This document shows positions 11,083-18,897 of a stretch of DNA of 64,000 nucleotides, one piece after another; position 1 is the stretch's first letter; each line of letters begins with the position of its first letter. This DNA comes from an uncultured Photobacterium sp. (GTDB lineage Bacteria; Pseudomonadota; Gammaproteobacteria; Enterobacterales; Vibrionaceae). The stretch lies in contig NZ_CANMZV010000002.1 in NCBI RefSeq assembly GCF_947502415.1, positions 248,001 to 312,000 of the forward strand. Reading direction: 5' to 3'. A model generated the notes under the pieces. The model was not told the DNA's origin and made no database searches. It saw only the letters and a list, made by a program, of their open reading frames with translations. The position numbers were made by a program, and so were the translations under genes.

Positions 11083-11835
11083 ATGCGTGCATTCTCTTTA
11101 ATGCTGTTGTTTTTGTTGGGACTTGGAGCCGATTGTGTATACGCGCAGTCAGCGTCGGAAATTGTTCGTCAGTCCGATTTGCAGATGCGTGGCGATTCCA
11201 GTTACTCCGAAGCGACTATGAGAATTATCCGTCCGAGCTGGACGCGCTCAATGAGTATGAAAAGCTGGACTAAAGGGTTGGATTTGTCTTTGGTGCTGGT
11301 AACGGCACCGGCAAAAGATAAAGGCAGTGCTTCGCTTAAGCGCCAGCGTGAAATGTGGAACTGGGTCCCCAGTATTGAGCGGGTAATTAAAATTGCTCCG
11401 TCGATGCTGAGTCAGTCATGGATGGGATCGGATTTCACCAATGATGATTTGATTAACCAGTCTTCCATTGTGGTGGACTATCGTCACAAGATGGTCAGTG
11501 ATGATGTGTTTGATAACGATTCTTCATGGGTTATTGATGCCTTTGCTAAACCGGATGCGCCAGTGGTCTGGAATAAGGTGAGGTTATGGGTTTCAAAAAA
11601 CAGTTATTTGCAGCGGAAAGTTGAGTTCTATGATGAATTCGATGAGCTGGTTAATACCATGAATACTTATGATGTCCGAAACATCGGGGGCCGTCAGGTG
11701 GCGACCCGGATGGAGATGTTACCGGCGGACAAACCGGGTAATAAAACGGAAATCATCATTCATCAGGCGCAGTTTAACTTTCCGATCAAAGACGGTTTTT
11801 TCTCCCTGAGTCAGATGAAGGCATTGCGCGACTAA
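11083..11835 (+). CDS. Periplasmic LolA-like outer-membrane lipoprotein-sorting family protein
   Basis: 250 residues with a signal peptide (MRAFSLMLLFLLGLGADCVYA, likely cut before QS). The body resembles the LolA-like family annotated as outer membrane lipoprotein-sorting protein: a repeat of beta strands with MRGDSSYSEATMRI and RQREMWNWVPSIERVIKIAP near the start and a MSQSWMGSDFTNDDL-like segment. Such proteins bind lipid or lipoprotein acyl chains in the periplasm. It is the first gene of an operon whose later genes are two LolC/MacB-type permeases, an ATPase and a barrel protein, which supports a role as periplasmic carrier. The cargo is unknown. Confidence 0.8.
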   Translation: MRAFSLMLLFLLGLGADCVYAQSASEIVRQSDLQMRGDSSYSEATMRIIRPSWTRSMSMKSWTKGLDLSLVLVTAPAKDKGSASLKRQREMWNWVPSIERVIKIAPSMLSQSWMGSDFTNDDLINQSSIVVDYRHKMVSDDVFDNDSSWVIDAFAKPDAPVVWNKVRLWVSKNSYLQRKVEFYDEFDELVNTMNTYDVRNIGGRQVATRMEMLPADKPGNKTEIIIHQAQFNFPIKDGFFSLSQMKALRD

Positions 11836-11851
11836 CGCTACAGGAGCCTTT

Positions 11852-13081
11852 ATGTTACTAAAACTGGCCTGGCGTAATTTATGGCGGCAAAAGCGGCGCA
11901 CTATTTTGACCGCTTCAGCACTGGCTTTGGCTCTGGCGTTATCCCTTTTCATGCGTTGCCTGCAGGAAGGCAGTTATGCCAACAATATAGAGAACTCTGC
12001 TCGTTTTTATACCGGACTGATACAAATCCAGCATCCGGAGTTCTCTGAAAGTCAGAGCATTGATGATTTGCTTCCAGTTAGTAACGCATTTATCACTCCA
12101 GTCAAAAACCATCCCAATATAAATCAAATATTGCCGCGCATTGAGTCTTTTGCTCTTGCGGCGGCGGGAGAAAAATCAAAGGGAGTGATGGTATTGGGTG
12201 TGGTTCCAGAAAAGGAAGATGCGTATTCCGGAATTGCAAACAAGGTAAGTTCCGGTGAGTTTCTCAGTGCGGATGATAACCAGCTGTTAATCGGTGAAGG
12301 ATTGGCAAAGTTTTTCGGACTTGAAGTAGGTGATGAGTTGATTCTTTATGGGATGGGCTACCGGGGACAAACAGCCGCGGGTCTATACATCATCAAAGGA
12401 TTACTCGACTTTCCGATGCCACAGCTTGATAACCAGCTTGTTTATATGCCGCTGGCTTTGGCTCAAACGCTTTATAGCACGGATCAGCAGGTAACAGCTT
12501 GGGTGCTGCATACAAAGGAGTTGTCAGAATTGCCACAGACGGTGGCTGATTTAGCTCAGGCTTACGAAGCGCGGGCTCGTGTGCGTGACTGGCAGGATCT
12601 GTCACCGGAAATGTCGCAGCAAATTGTGATGGATAAAGTCAGCGGGATCATCATGATGTATTTGCTTTATGGTGTTGTGGGATTTGGTTTATTTGCCACT
12701 CTGTTGATGATGACGCTGGAGCGCCAGCGTGAATTCGGGGTCATGCTGGCTACGGGCCTTATCAGAAGGAAGCTTCTGACACTTATTTGCATTGAATCTT
12801 TGTTTATTGCCATGCTCGGCGTAGCTATCGGTTTGCTGGTGGTGATGCCGGTTCTGATCTGGTTCTACTACAACCCAATCACGCTGACCGGTGAAGTCGC
12901 AGAAATGATCCTCGAGATGGGCTGGGATCCGGTGATGCCTGTATTACTGGAGCCTTGGTTGTTCGTTAATCAGATAGTAATCGTACTGGGTTTGCTTGTA
13001 CTTTGCATGATTTACCCGATGTGGCGGGTCTACCGTTTGGAGCTAGTCAGTGCGCTCAAAGGAGGGGGTTATGCTGGTTAA
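11852..13081 (+). CDS. FtsX/MacB-type ABC transporter permease (first of a pair)
   Basis: 409 residues. The layout is that of LolC/LolE and MacB permeases: one N-terminal membrane span (after LAWRNLWRQKRRT), a periplasmic domain of about 220 residues, then three C-terminal spans beginning near residue 265 (IIMMYLLYGVVGFGLFATLL), with the conserved ERQREFGVMLATG coupling segment. Such permeases move lipids or lipoproteins out of the inner membrane by mechanotransmission rather than through a channel. ACAGGAG precedes the start. It overlaps the next permease by 11 bases and the two begin with nearly the same residues (MLLKLAWRNLW / MLVKLAWRNLW), so they are paralogues forming a heterodimer. Confidence 0.85.
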   Translation: MLLKLAWRNLWRQKRRTILTASALALALALSLFMRCLQEGSYANNIENSARFYTGLIQIQHPEFSESQSIDDLLPVSNAFITPVKNHPNINQILPRIESFALAAAGEKSKGVMVLGVVPEKEDAYSGIANKVSSGEFLSADDNQLLIGEGLAKFFGLEVGDELILYGMGYRGQTAAGLYIIKGLLDFPMPQLDNQLVYMPLALAQTLYSTDQQVTAWVLHTKELSELPQTVADLAQAYEARARVRDWQDLSPEMSQQIVMDKVSGIIMMYLLYGVVGFGLFATLLMMTLERQREFGVMLATGLIRRKLLTLICIESLFIAMLGVAIGLLVVMPVLIWFYYNPITLTGEVAEMILEMGWDPVMPVLLEPWLFVNQIVIVLGLLVLCMIYPMWRVYRLELVSALKGGGYAG

Positions 13082-14288
13082 ACTGGCCTGGCGTAACTTA
13101 TGGCGCAATAAAATAAGGACCAGCATCATGCTGAGTGCCATGGTGTTTGGCTTGATTGGTGCGGTGAGCATGATGGGATTCGTGACTGGTATGTACGCCA
13201 GTATGATCCATAACGCCATTGCATGGCAGACCAGCCATATCCAGGTTCATAGCAGCCGTTATCTCAATGATCCCGATATTAATGCAACCATCGTTGATGC
13301 TCCTCAGTTGCAGCAAGCGATTGCTGAATTGCCGGGCGTGAAGGCATGGTCAGCCCGCTTTGTGGCTGATGGTATGGTTGCATCTGCTCGTAGTGCTCGC
13401 GGGATGAGGATTACCGGTGTTGAATCGGATGCTGAAGCTAAGGTGACGCCGATAGCAGAAAGCATTGAGCAAGGAGAGTGGTTGTCTAGTGAGGGACGAA
13501 ATCCGGTTTTAGTTTCAAGCAAGATGGCAGTAAGGTTGCGCTTGAAACTGGGTTCTAAGGTGGTGCTGACATTAACTAACGCCACCGGTGAGGTAACTGG
13601 CGGAGCTTTTCGTGTCCGTGGGATTTTTAAGACGCCGTCATCGGCTTTTGATGATGGTAATGTTTTTGTCCGTCGCGCCGATCTTACTGCTTTGGCGGGT
13701 ATTAAGGGAGTGCATGAAGTCGCCATTTTGCTGGCAAATGATAACGATGCTTTCTTTGTTAAAGATGAGTTGCAGGCACAAACATCTGATCAAAATGTTG
13801 TTCGTGACTGGCAACAAGTCCAACCTATGCTGGCTTCCATTATTAAGCAGATGGGACCGAGTAATGCCATCATGCTGGGGATTTATGTTGTCGCGTTGGC
13901 ATTTGGGATCGTTAATATCATGTTGATGTCGGTATTTGAGCGTACCCGGGAGTTCGGAGTGCTGATGGCGGTTGGAATGCAAAAGCACAAAGTATTCTTG
14001 CTGATTATGCTGGAGACTACCTGTCTGGGTATTTCCGGTGCTGTGCTGGGTATATTGGGCAGCATCGGTTTAGTTGCTGTTTTTCAACAGACCGGCATCC
14101 CTTTGGGAAAAATGGCAGAAGGACTGGGCGCATTCGGGGTGGATACCACGCTCTATCCAAAGGTGTCAGCGAGTGATTACCAGATGGTTTTTATAACGGT
14201 TGTTGCAGCCAGTGTGTTGGCTGCGTTGTACCCTGCGCATCAGATCCTCAAAAAGCGCCCGGTAGATGCAATGGCGGAGAAGCATTGA
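13071..14288 (+). CDS. FtsX/MacB-type ABC transporter permease (second of a pair)
   Basis: 405 residues. ATG 13071 is chosen because GGAGGGGG lies just upstream and the N terminus then matches its paralogue; the open frame extends a little further upstream inside the previous gene. It has one N-terminal span (TSIMLSAMVFGLIGAVSMMG), a periplasmic domain, and three C-terminal spans starting at IMLGIYVVALAFGIVNIMLM with ERTREFGVLMAVG. It overlaps the ATPase gene by one base (TGATG), which implies translational coupling. It very likely pairs with the upstream permease. Confidence 0.85.
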   Translation: MLVKLAWRNLWRNKIRTSIMLSAMVFGLIGAVSMMGFVTGMYASMIHNAIAWQTSHIQVHSSRYLNDPDINATIVDAPQLQQAIAELPGVKAWSARFVADGMVASARSARGMRITGVESDAEAKVTPIAESIEQGEWLSSEGRNPVLVSSKMAVRLRLKLGSKVVLTLTNATGEVTGGAFRVRGIFKTPSSAFDDGNVFVRRADLTALAGIKGVHEVAILLANDNDAFFVKDELQAQTSDQNVVRDWQQVQPMLASIIKQMGPSNAIMLGIYVVALAFGIVNIMLMSVFERTREFGVLMAVGMQKHKVFLLIMLETTCLGISGAVLGILGSIGLVAVFQQTGIPLGKMAEGLGAFGVDTTLYPKVSASDYQMVFITVVAASVLAALYPAHQILKKRPVDAMAEKH

Positions 14289-14971
14289 TGACAATTCGAA
14301 CAAGCCAGCTTTGCAAAACCTATAACGAAGAATCTGATTTTCCGGTTCATGCTGTGAAAAGTCTCGATTTGACCATTGAGCAAGGGGAATTCGTTGCTGT
14401 TATGGGGCCGTCGGGTTCAGGCAAAACCACTTTGCTCAATATGCTTGGCGGAATTGATAAACCGTCATCGGGCAGGGTGCTGATTGATGACTGTGACATT
14501 TGTGAATTGCCGGAAAAGTCATTAATTGCTTTTCGACGGGACCACATTGGCTTTATTTTTCAGGATTATAGCTTGTTGCCTGTTTTGACGGCGCTGGAAA
14601 ATGTCGAGTTTGTTATGCAGCTTCAGGGGCATAGCGAGAAGGAGTGTCGGGAGCGGGCCAGTGCGCTGTTGGCACAGGTTGGCCTTTCGGAACAGCAGAA
14701 TAAAACCCCGGCTAAGCTCTCTGGCGGCCAGCAGCAAAGGGTAGCCGTTGCTCGTGCTTTGGCACCCAGGCCGCGTTTTGTAATGGCTGATGAACCGACG
14801 GCGAATCTTGATGCCCAGAGCACAGCAGAATTGCTCGATATTATGCAGCAGTTAAATGAAAAAGAGGGGACAACCTTTATTTTTTCCACCCATGATCCCA
14901 GGGTGATCAAGCGTGCTCGGCGGGTAATAGTTTTTGAGGACGGGCAGTTGACAGAGGATCGCCGTCAGTGA
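14288..14971 (+). CDS. LolD/MacB-type ABC transporter ATPase
   Basis: 227 residues, standard length for this class. Walker A GPSGSGKT, Q-loop region FIFQDYSLLP, signature LSGGQQQR, Walker B FVMADEP and switch His in FSTHDP are all intact. It powers the two permeases encoded just upstream. The start is ATG 14288, sharing its A with the stop of the permease gene; it overlaps the next gene by four bases (GTGA). It is similar to LolD, but the set is separate from the essential lolCDE because it carries its own periplasmic and outer-membrane partners. Confidence 0.92.
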   Translation: MTIRTSQLCKTYNEESDFPVHAVKSLDLTIEQGEFVAVMGPSGSGKTTLLNMLGGIDKPSSGRVLIDDCDICELPEKSLIAFRRDHIGFIFQDYSLLPVLTALENVEFVMQLQGHSEKECRERASALLAQVGLSEQQNKTPAKLSGGQQQRVAVARALAPRPRFVMADEPTANLDAQSTAELLDIMQQLNEKEGTTFIFSTHDPRVIKRARRVIVFEDGQLTEDRRQ

Positions 14972-16134
14972 AGAAATTCATTTGGTTTTGGAGCCTTGTG
15001 TGTAGTTCGGTACTGGCGCAAATCCCCGGCCTTGAGCCGGAGAAGGACTGGGAGCTAAATGGTTATGTAAAGTATATGGCTACCGGAAACTTTCCGGATA
15101 AACAAAGTAATGGCCTCGATCACTTGTTACATCAGCGGATTAACTTTGAATATCGTTTCAGCCCTGATTTTCGCTTTAATGCGGGTATGCGAAACCGTCT
15201 TTTTGGGGGCGATACAGCTGAAACGCCTGAATTTGGACGATTGGTAGAGTTAGACCAGGGCTACATGGATTTGTCGACCAACTGGCTGGACAAGAACGGC
15301 GTCGTCGGAAACTCTCAGTTTGACCGCCTTTATATCTCCTGGAACAAATCTGATTGGCAACTTCAAGCCGGACGGTTTCGGATCAATTGGGGGATGACAA
15401 CACTGTGGAATCCCAATGACATATTTAACTCCTATTCTATTTACGATTTTGATTACGAGGAACGCTCAGGCACTGACGCGATGATGGCGAGTCGAAAGCT
15501 TGGTTTTGCCAGTTCGGTGGAGGTGGTGTATAGCCCGAGTGAAGACAATGAACTGGAAAGTTATGCTGTCCGTTACCTGTTTAACTATGAGGGTTGGGAT
15601 ATTCAGCTACTGGCTGGCAAAGCGAATCTGGATCAGGTAATAGGCGGAGGTTTTGCCGGAGATATAAGAGGGGCTGGTTTTCGTGGTGAAATTACTTGGT
15701 TTGATCCGGTGCGCGATGAATGGAAGGGGAAGACGCTTGAATCTTCGTCAGTAGCGAGTTTGGAGTTTGATTATAGTTTTGGTGGCAAACATAACTGGAT
15801 GGCCCGTGCGTCGGTGATTCATATTTCAAACCCGGAGGATCCGGAAAATGCATTGTTATTTTTGAACCTCCCGTTGACTGCCAGAACTCTGAGTTTCACT
15901 GAGTTGGCCTGGTATGCAGATGCCGGTTTTGATCTCACAGCGTTAAGTCGTTTGACCATTTCGGGGACATACTATGATGATGGCTCATTTTTTCTTGGGG
16001 CAAGCAACAGTTATTCCCTGACAGATGACTGGCAAGTGCTGACGGTGCTTCAGCGTTTTGATGGCAGCAGCGAGAGTTTATTCGGGCAAACGGCAAGTTC
16101 CCTGTTGTTTTTGCAGCTACGGTGGAGTTTTTAG
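14968..16134 (+). CDS. Outer-membrane beta-barrel protein of the ABC/LolA-like operon
   Basis: 388 residues starting at GTG 14968, which overlaps the ATPase stop. A signal peptide (KKFIWFWSLVCSSVLA) is followed by alternating aromatic/polar strands typical of a barrel (FNAGMRNRLFGGD, LQAGRFRINWGMTTLW, FLQLRWSF) and a C-terminal Phe as in BamA substrates. I cannot place it in a named family with certainty; it resembles the DUF1302-like or porin-like barrels found beside LolA-like proteins. The five genes together could span inner membrane, periplasm and outer membrane. No terminator with a T run follows, only an imperfect GCGAGTA/TACTCGC hairpin at 16147-16180. Confidence 0.75.
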   Translation: MKKFIWFWSLVCSSVLAQIPGLEPEKDWELNGYVKYMATGNFPDKQSNGLDHLLHQRINFEYRFSPDFRFNAGMRNRLFGGDTAETPEFGRLVELDQGYMDLSTNWLDKNGVVGNSQFDRLYISWNKSDWQLQAGRFRINWGMTTLWNPNDIFNSYSIYDFDYEERSGTDAMMASRKLGFASSVEVVYSPSEDNELESYAVRYLFNYEGWDIQLLAGKANLDQVIGGGFAGDIRGAGFRGEITWFDPVRDEWKGKTLESSSVASLEFDYSFGGKHNWMARASVIHISNPEDPENALLFLNLPLTARTLSFTELAWYADAGFDLTALSRLTISGTYYDDGSFFLGASNSYSLTDDWQVLTVLQRFDGSSESLFGQTASSLLFLQLRWSF

Positions 16135-16196
16135 GGGGGATAAGATGCGAGTAACGTGAATATACTCAACCGCTACTCGCGCTGCTGTAATCGTTA

Positions 16197-17363
16197 TCAG
16201 GCCATGTTTTGACTTTGGCCACCAGCATCCTTGAGCCAGTTATGCAGGTGTGTTTGTAGATCACCAAGTTGTTCCGGGCCGATAATTGCCAGTCCCAGAT
16301 CCTGGGCACGAACCAGATCGTGATGGCGTAATGGGCGGAAGCTGACCAACATGGCTCTAGCTTGCAGGCCTCCGAGCAGGTCGCGCAGTGATTCCAGTTT
16401 ATACAGGGTGTCATCACCGTCGTCGCGCATGCCTTTGGTTTTACATTCAATAATATGGAGTTTGTTGTTCACAACTGTAGCGACATCAAGCTCGTTACGC
16501 ACTTCTCGTTCACCGATTTTGCGGTAAACCTGCACTCCCAGAGAATGGTCCTGAATGGTTGGCAGTTCGTTCTGGATTGCACGTACCGTACTGTGTACCA
16601 GGTTCTCCAGCCACTCACCATTTGCAAAGCGGCGAGCTTCTTCGTGCTTAAATGTCAGGACCCCATCTTCGTAGGTAGCAAGGCCGGTCTCTTTCAGATC
16701 CGACAGTAACATGCCTAGTTCTTTATATCCTTGCTGTTTAACACTTAGCTCAACATTCAGGCGCTGTTCTTTGCGGCAGGTAGTAGCGAGGTAGTTCAGT
16801 GTTGCCAGGCCAGGACCAAGTTCCAGTGCCGAGCTCGCCCAACGCTGGCCAAGTTCCCAAAGCTGCTCGTTCAGTGATTCCGGTACGGTGTTTTCCGGCA
16901 ATTCGCAGCGGGCACCAAAAATAGTCAGGTAGTCGGTGAGCTGAATACGGTCTTCAACCTGTTGTTGCTGGCGGTCTGCCGGGTATAGCCAGCACATTTC
17001 ATCGCTGTATGGCTCGATAACATAGATTGGCCAGTGATAGGTACGGAATACTTCATAGGCCGAAAGTAAGCGGTGGCGGAGGCCGCAGCTGGCATTAAAC
17101 CAGATTTCAGACTGTTGTTGTTTTAGTTGTTTGGCTAATTCATTAAGGCGGCCACGAATGGAAGCGATATTGATAGAGTCTGAAATGATGAAAAATTCGG
17201 ACTGAATATTACGGGGAGAAAGAATAGATGCTAGGCGCTCAAATTGTTCCCGCTGAGATTCAGTTCCGATAAAAACCATTTTATCGGCAGGAATTGCGTG
17301 GTCGAGTAAAGGGGTTATCAGTCTTACGGGATCCTGATCGATAATGCCAACGTGAGTAATCAT
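16197..17363 (-). CDS. DUF1887/Card1-like CARF-fold nuclease, stand-alone (VC1899 type)
   Basis: 388 residues. The N-terminal half is a CARF-like Rossmann domain; the C-terminal third is a PD-(D/E)xK nuclease with Glu291, Asp293 and the ECK motif at 306-308. The family includes Card1/Can2, nucleases activated by cyclic oligoadenylates in type III CRISPR. Here the place where CRISPR-linked CARF domains usually have a TGGTK-type ligand loop reads FNASCGLRHRLL (residues 89-100). From memory the V. cholerae protein VC1899 (a solved DUF1887 structure) has the same variant. No CRISPR or cas gene is in the window, so the trigger is probably not type III signalling. It is convergent with the barrel gene; start ATG 17363 has GGATTAT upstream. 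Nuclease fold confident, biological role unknown. Confidence 0.85.
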   Translation of the reverse strand: MITHVGIIDQDPVRLITPLLDHAIPADKMVFIGTESQREQFERLASILSPRNIQSEFFIISDSINIASIRGRLNELAKQLKQQQSEIWFNASCGLRHRLLSAYEVFRTYHWPIYVIEPYSDEMCWLYPADRQQQQVEDRIQLTDYLTIFGARCELPENTVPESLNEQLWELGQRWASSALELGPGLATLNYLATTCRKEQRLNVELSVKQQGYKELGMLLSDLKETGLATYEDGVLTFKHEEARRFANGEWLENLVHSTVRAIQNELPTIQDHSLGVQVYRKIGEREVRNELDVATVVNNKLHIIECKTKGMRDDGDDTLYKLESLRDLLGGLQARAMLVSFRPLRHHDLVRAQDLGLAIIGPEQLGDLQTHLHNWLKDAGGQSQNMA

Positions 17364-17755
17364 AATAATCCTTATGCTTTCACTCGTGCGGGCTTATTAA
17401 AATTGGAAAACAAAAGAACAGGCCGGCACACGACTTTTAGCAATTTATTGCTTTAACTATCATTAAAATACCAAACAAACAACGTTCAGTTGGTTTTAGA
17501 TATGGGGACAGCATGGAGTAATTTCAAGTAAATGCCCTCACTGAACCTAACATATCCGATTCTGCTCCAAGTTATGTCTGTATACTGTAAGTATTTGTCA
17601 TAAATCGAGTCTTTGGTATTTTTACTGTATTTAAATGAAAATAACTCTCATTTGTCGAAATTGTTGGTGTATTTTAAGTTTGCGTTAAGAAAAATGATTG
17701 AAATCCTTGTCCTGAAAGTGACAATAGAGGACATTGTCCTCGCTTGTACTGATTT
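17364..17755. other. Intergenic region between the DUF1887 and treR genes, with a perfect palindrome
   Basis: 392 bases between divergent genes, so it must hold both promoters, but I cannot place -35/-10 boxes with confidence. The clear feature is GAGGACA-T-TGTCCTC at 17727-17741, a perfect 7+7 palindrome ending 14 bases before the treR ATG, with another TTGTCCT at 17707-17713. It could be an operator or an mRNA hairpin hiding the start; no Shine-Dalgarno sequence is visible before treR. Confidence 0.5.
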
Positions 17756-18700
17756 ATGACTCAAAAGCTTACAATCCTAGATATTGCGAAATTAGCCGGT
17801 GTCGGAAAGTCTACAGTTTCGCGTGTCTTGACCAATGATCCCAAAGTGAAACCAGAAACCCGTGAAAAGGTTGAGCTGGTTATCCGTGAATCGGGTTATG
17901 TTCCCTCCAAATCTGCCCAGGCAATGCGCGGTGGCAGTGCAAAGGTTGTGGGGGTTATTTTATCGCGTCTTGATTCTCCGTCTGAAAATAAAGCCGTGAG
18001 CGGGATTTTGGAAGTGATCTACCAGGCTGGCTACGATGCAGTGATCATGGAAAGTCAGTTTAGTGCCGAGAAAACCAATGAGCATCTTGCCGTATTGCAA
18101 AAGCGCAATGTCGATGGGGTGATTGTGTTTGGCTTTTCTGACTATGATTTGTCGGCAATAGAGAAACTTAAGCATAAGGCTGTTGTTATCGCGGTAGATA
18201 CCGACCGAATTTCATCGGTAGGTTATGATAATCACGGTATTATCGAACTGGCGATGAACCATTTATTGCAGCAGGGCAAGCGGCATATCAGTTATGTTGG
18301 TGTTGACCCGAGCGATAAGACTACCGGCCTGATGCGTCTTAATGCTTATCTGGATTGCTGTCAGCGCTTTGGTATTGAATCTTGTTACCAGACTGGACAA
18401 TTGAGTCATGAAAGTGCTTATCAATTGGCTGATGATGTTATTAAGTCAGAAACTCAGGCTATTGTTTGTGCCAGTGATACTCTGGCTATGGGAGTAGCCA
18501 AACGACTTCAGGAGCTGAATCGAACCGATATTCAGGTTTCTGGAGTGGGGGCAACAGATCTTCTTTCCTTTATTTTCCCCAATACGTTCAGTATCGATCC
18601 CGGTTATTATCAGGCTGGGCAGGCCTCAGCTAATTTATTGATTAAGCAGCTTAACGGGCAGCATGAGGTTACTCACCTGACTCAGCAGGCAAGTTTTTAG
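17756..18700 (+). CDS. treR: Trehalose operon repressor, LacI family
   Basis: 314 residues, the size of E. coli TreR (315). The LacI-type helix-turn-helix is at residues 4-28 (LTILDIAKLAGVGKSTVSRV), followed by the hinge with SAQAMRGG and a periplasmic-binding-protein fold. In E. coli TreR binds trehalose 6-phosphate as inducer. It sits directly before treB, and two TreR-type operators lie between them. The start has no visible Shine-Dalgarno sequence, while a perfect palindrome lies just upstream, so its translation may be weak or controlled. Confidence 0.93.
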   Translation: MTQKLTILDIAKLAGVGKSTVSRVLTNDPKVKPETREKVELVIRESGYVPSKSAQAMRGGSAKVVGVILSRLDSPSENKAVSGILEVIYQAGYDAVIMESQFSAEKTNEHLAVLQKRNVDGVIVFGFSDYDLSAIEKLKHKAVVIAVDTDRISSVGYDNHGIIELAMNHLLQQGKRHISYVGVDPSDKTTGLMRLNAYLDCCQRFGIESCYQTGQLSHESAYQLADDVIKSETQAIVCASDTLAMGVAKRLQELNRTDIQVSGVGATDLLSFIFPNTFSIDPGYYQAGQASANLLIKQLNGQHEVTHLTQQASF

Positions 18701-18757
18701 CAGGCGCTCTAAGCTCTCTTTATAGAGTGTGATCGAGGTTGCAAAAGAGCGTTACAC

Positions 18758-18773
18758 TGTGAACTGATTCACG
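18758..18773 (+). promoter_or_regulatory. CRP-like site in front of treB
   Basis: TGTGA-ACTGAT-TCACG matches the CRP consensus at nine of ten positions. It lies two bases before the first TreR operator, so glucose control and trehalose induction would act at one promoter. Confidence 0.75.
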
Positions 18774-18775
18774 CT

Positions 18776-18791
18776 ATGGGAATGTTCCCAT
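18776..18791 (+). promoter_or_regulatory. TreR operator 1
   Basis: ATGGGAATGTTCCCAT, near-perfect 16-bp palindrome of the GGGAAC-GTTCCC type bound by TreR. It lies between treR and treB, 107 bases before the treB start. Confidence 0.85.
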
Positions 18792-18831
18792 TTTATTTTA
18801 TCTATGGGTTTGTCATTATTCTCATTAATTG

Positions 18832-18847
18832 ATGGGAACATTCCCAT
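18832..18847 (+). promoter_or_regulatory. TreR operator 2
   Basis: ATGGGAACATTCCCAT, near-perfect palindrome that differs from operator 1 in two central bases. The centres of the two operators are 56 bp apart, between five and six helical turns, so looping between two dimers is possible but not well phased. Confidence 0.85.
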
Positions 18848-18897
18848 AAGAGAAGCCCAACTACGACATTCCTCTCAAAACAAACATGGACATCGGC

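Noticed and set aside
16197..17363. DUF1887 nuclease as a sign of a CRISPR system
   Set aside because: No repeat-spacer array or cas gene is visible, and the CARF loop lacks the usual motif; the family also occurs stand-alone.
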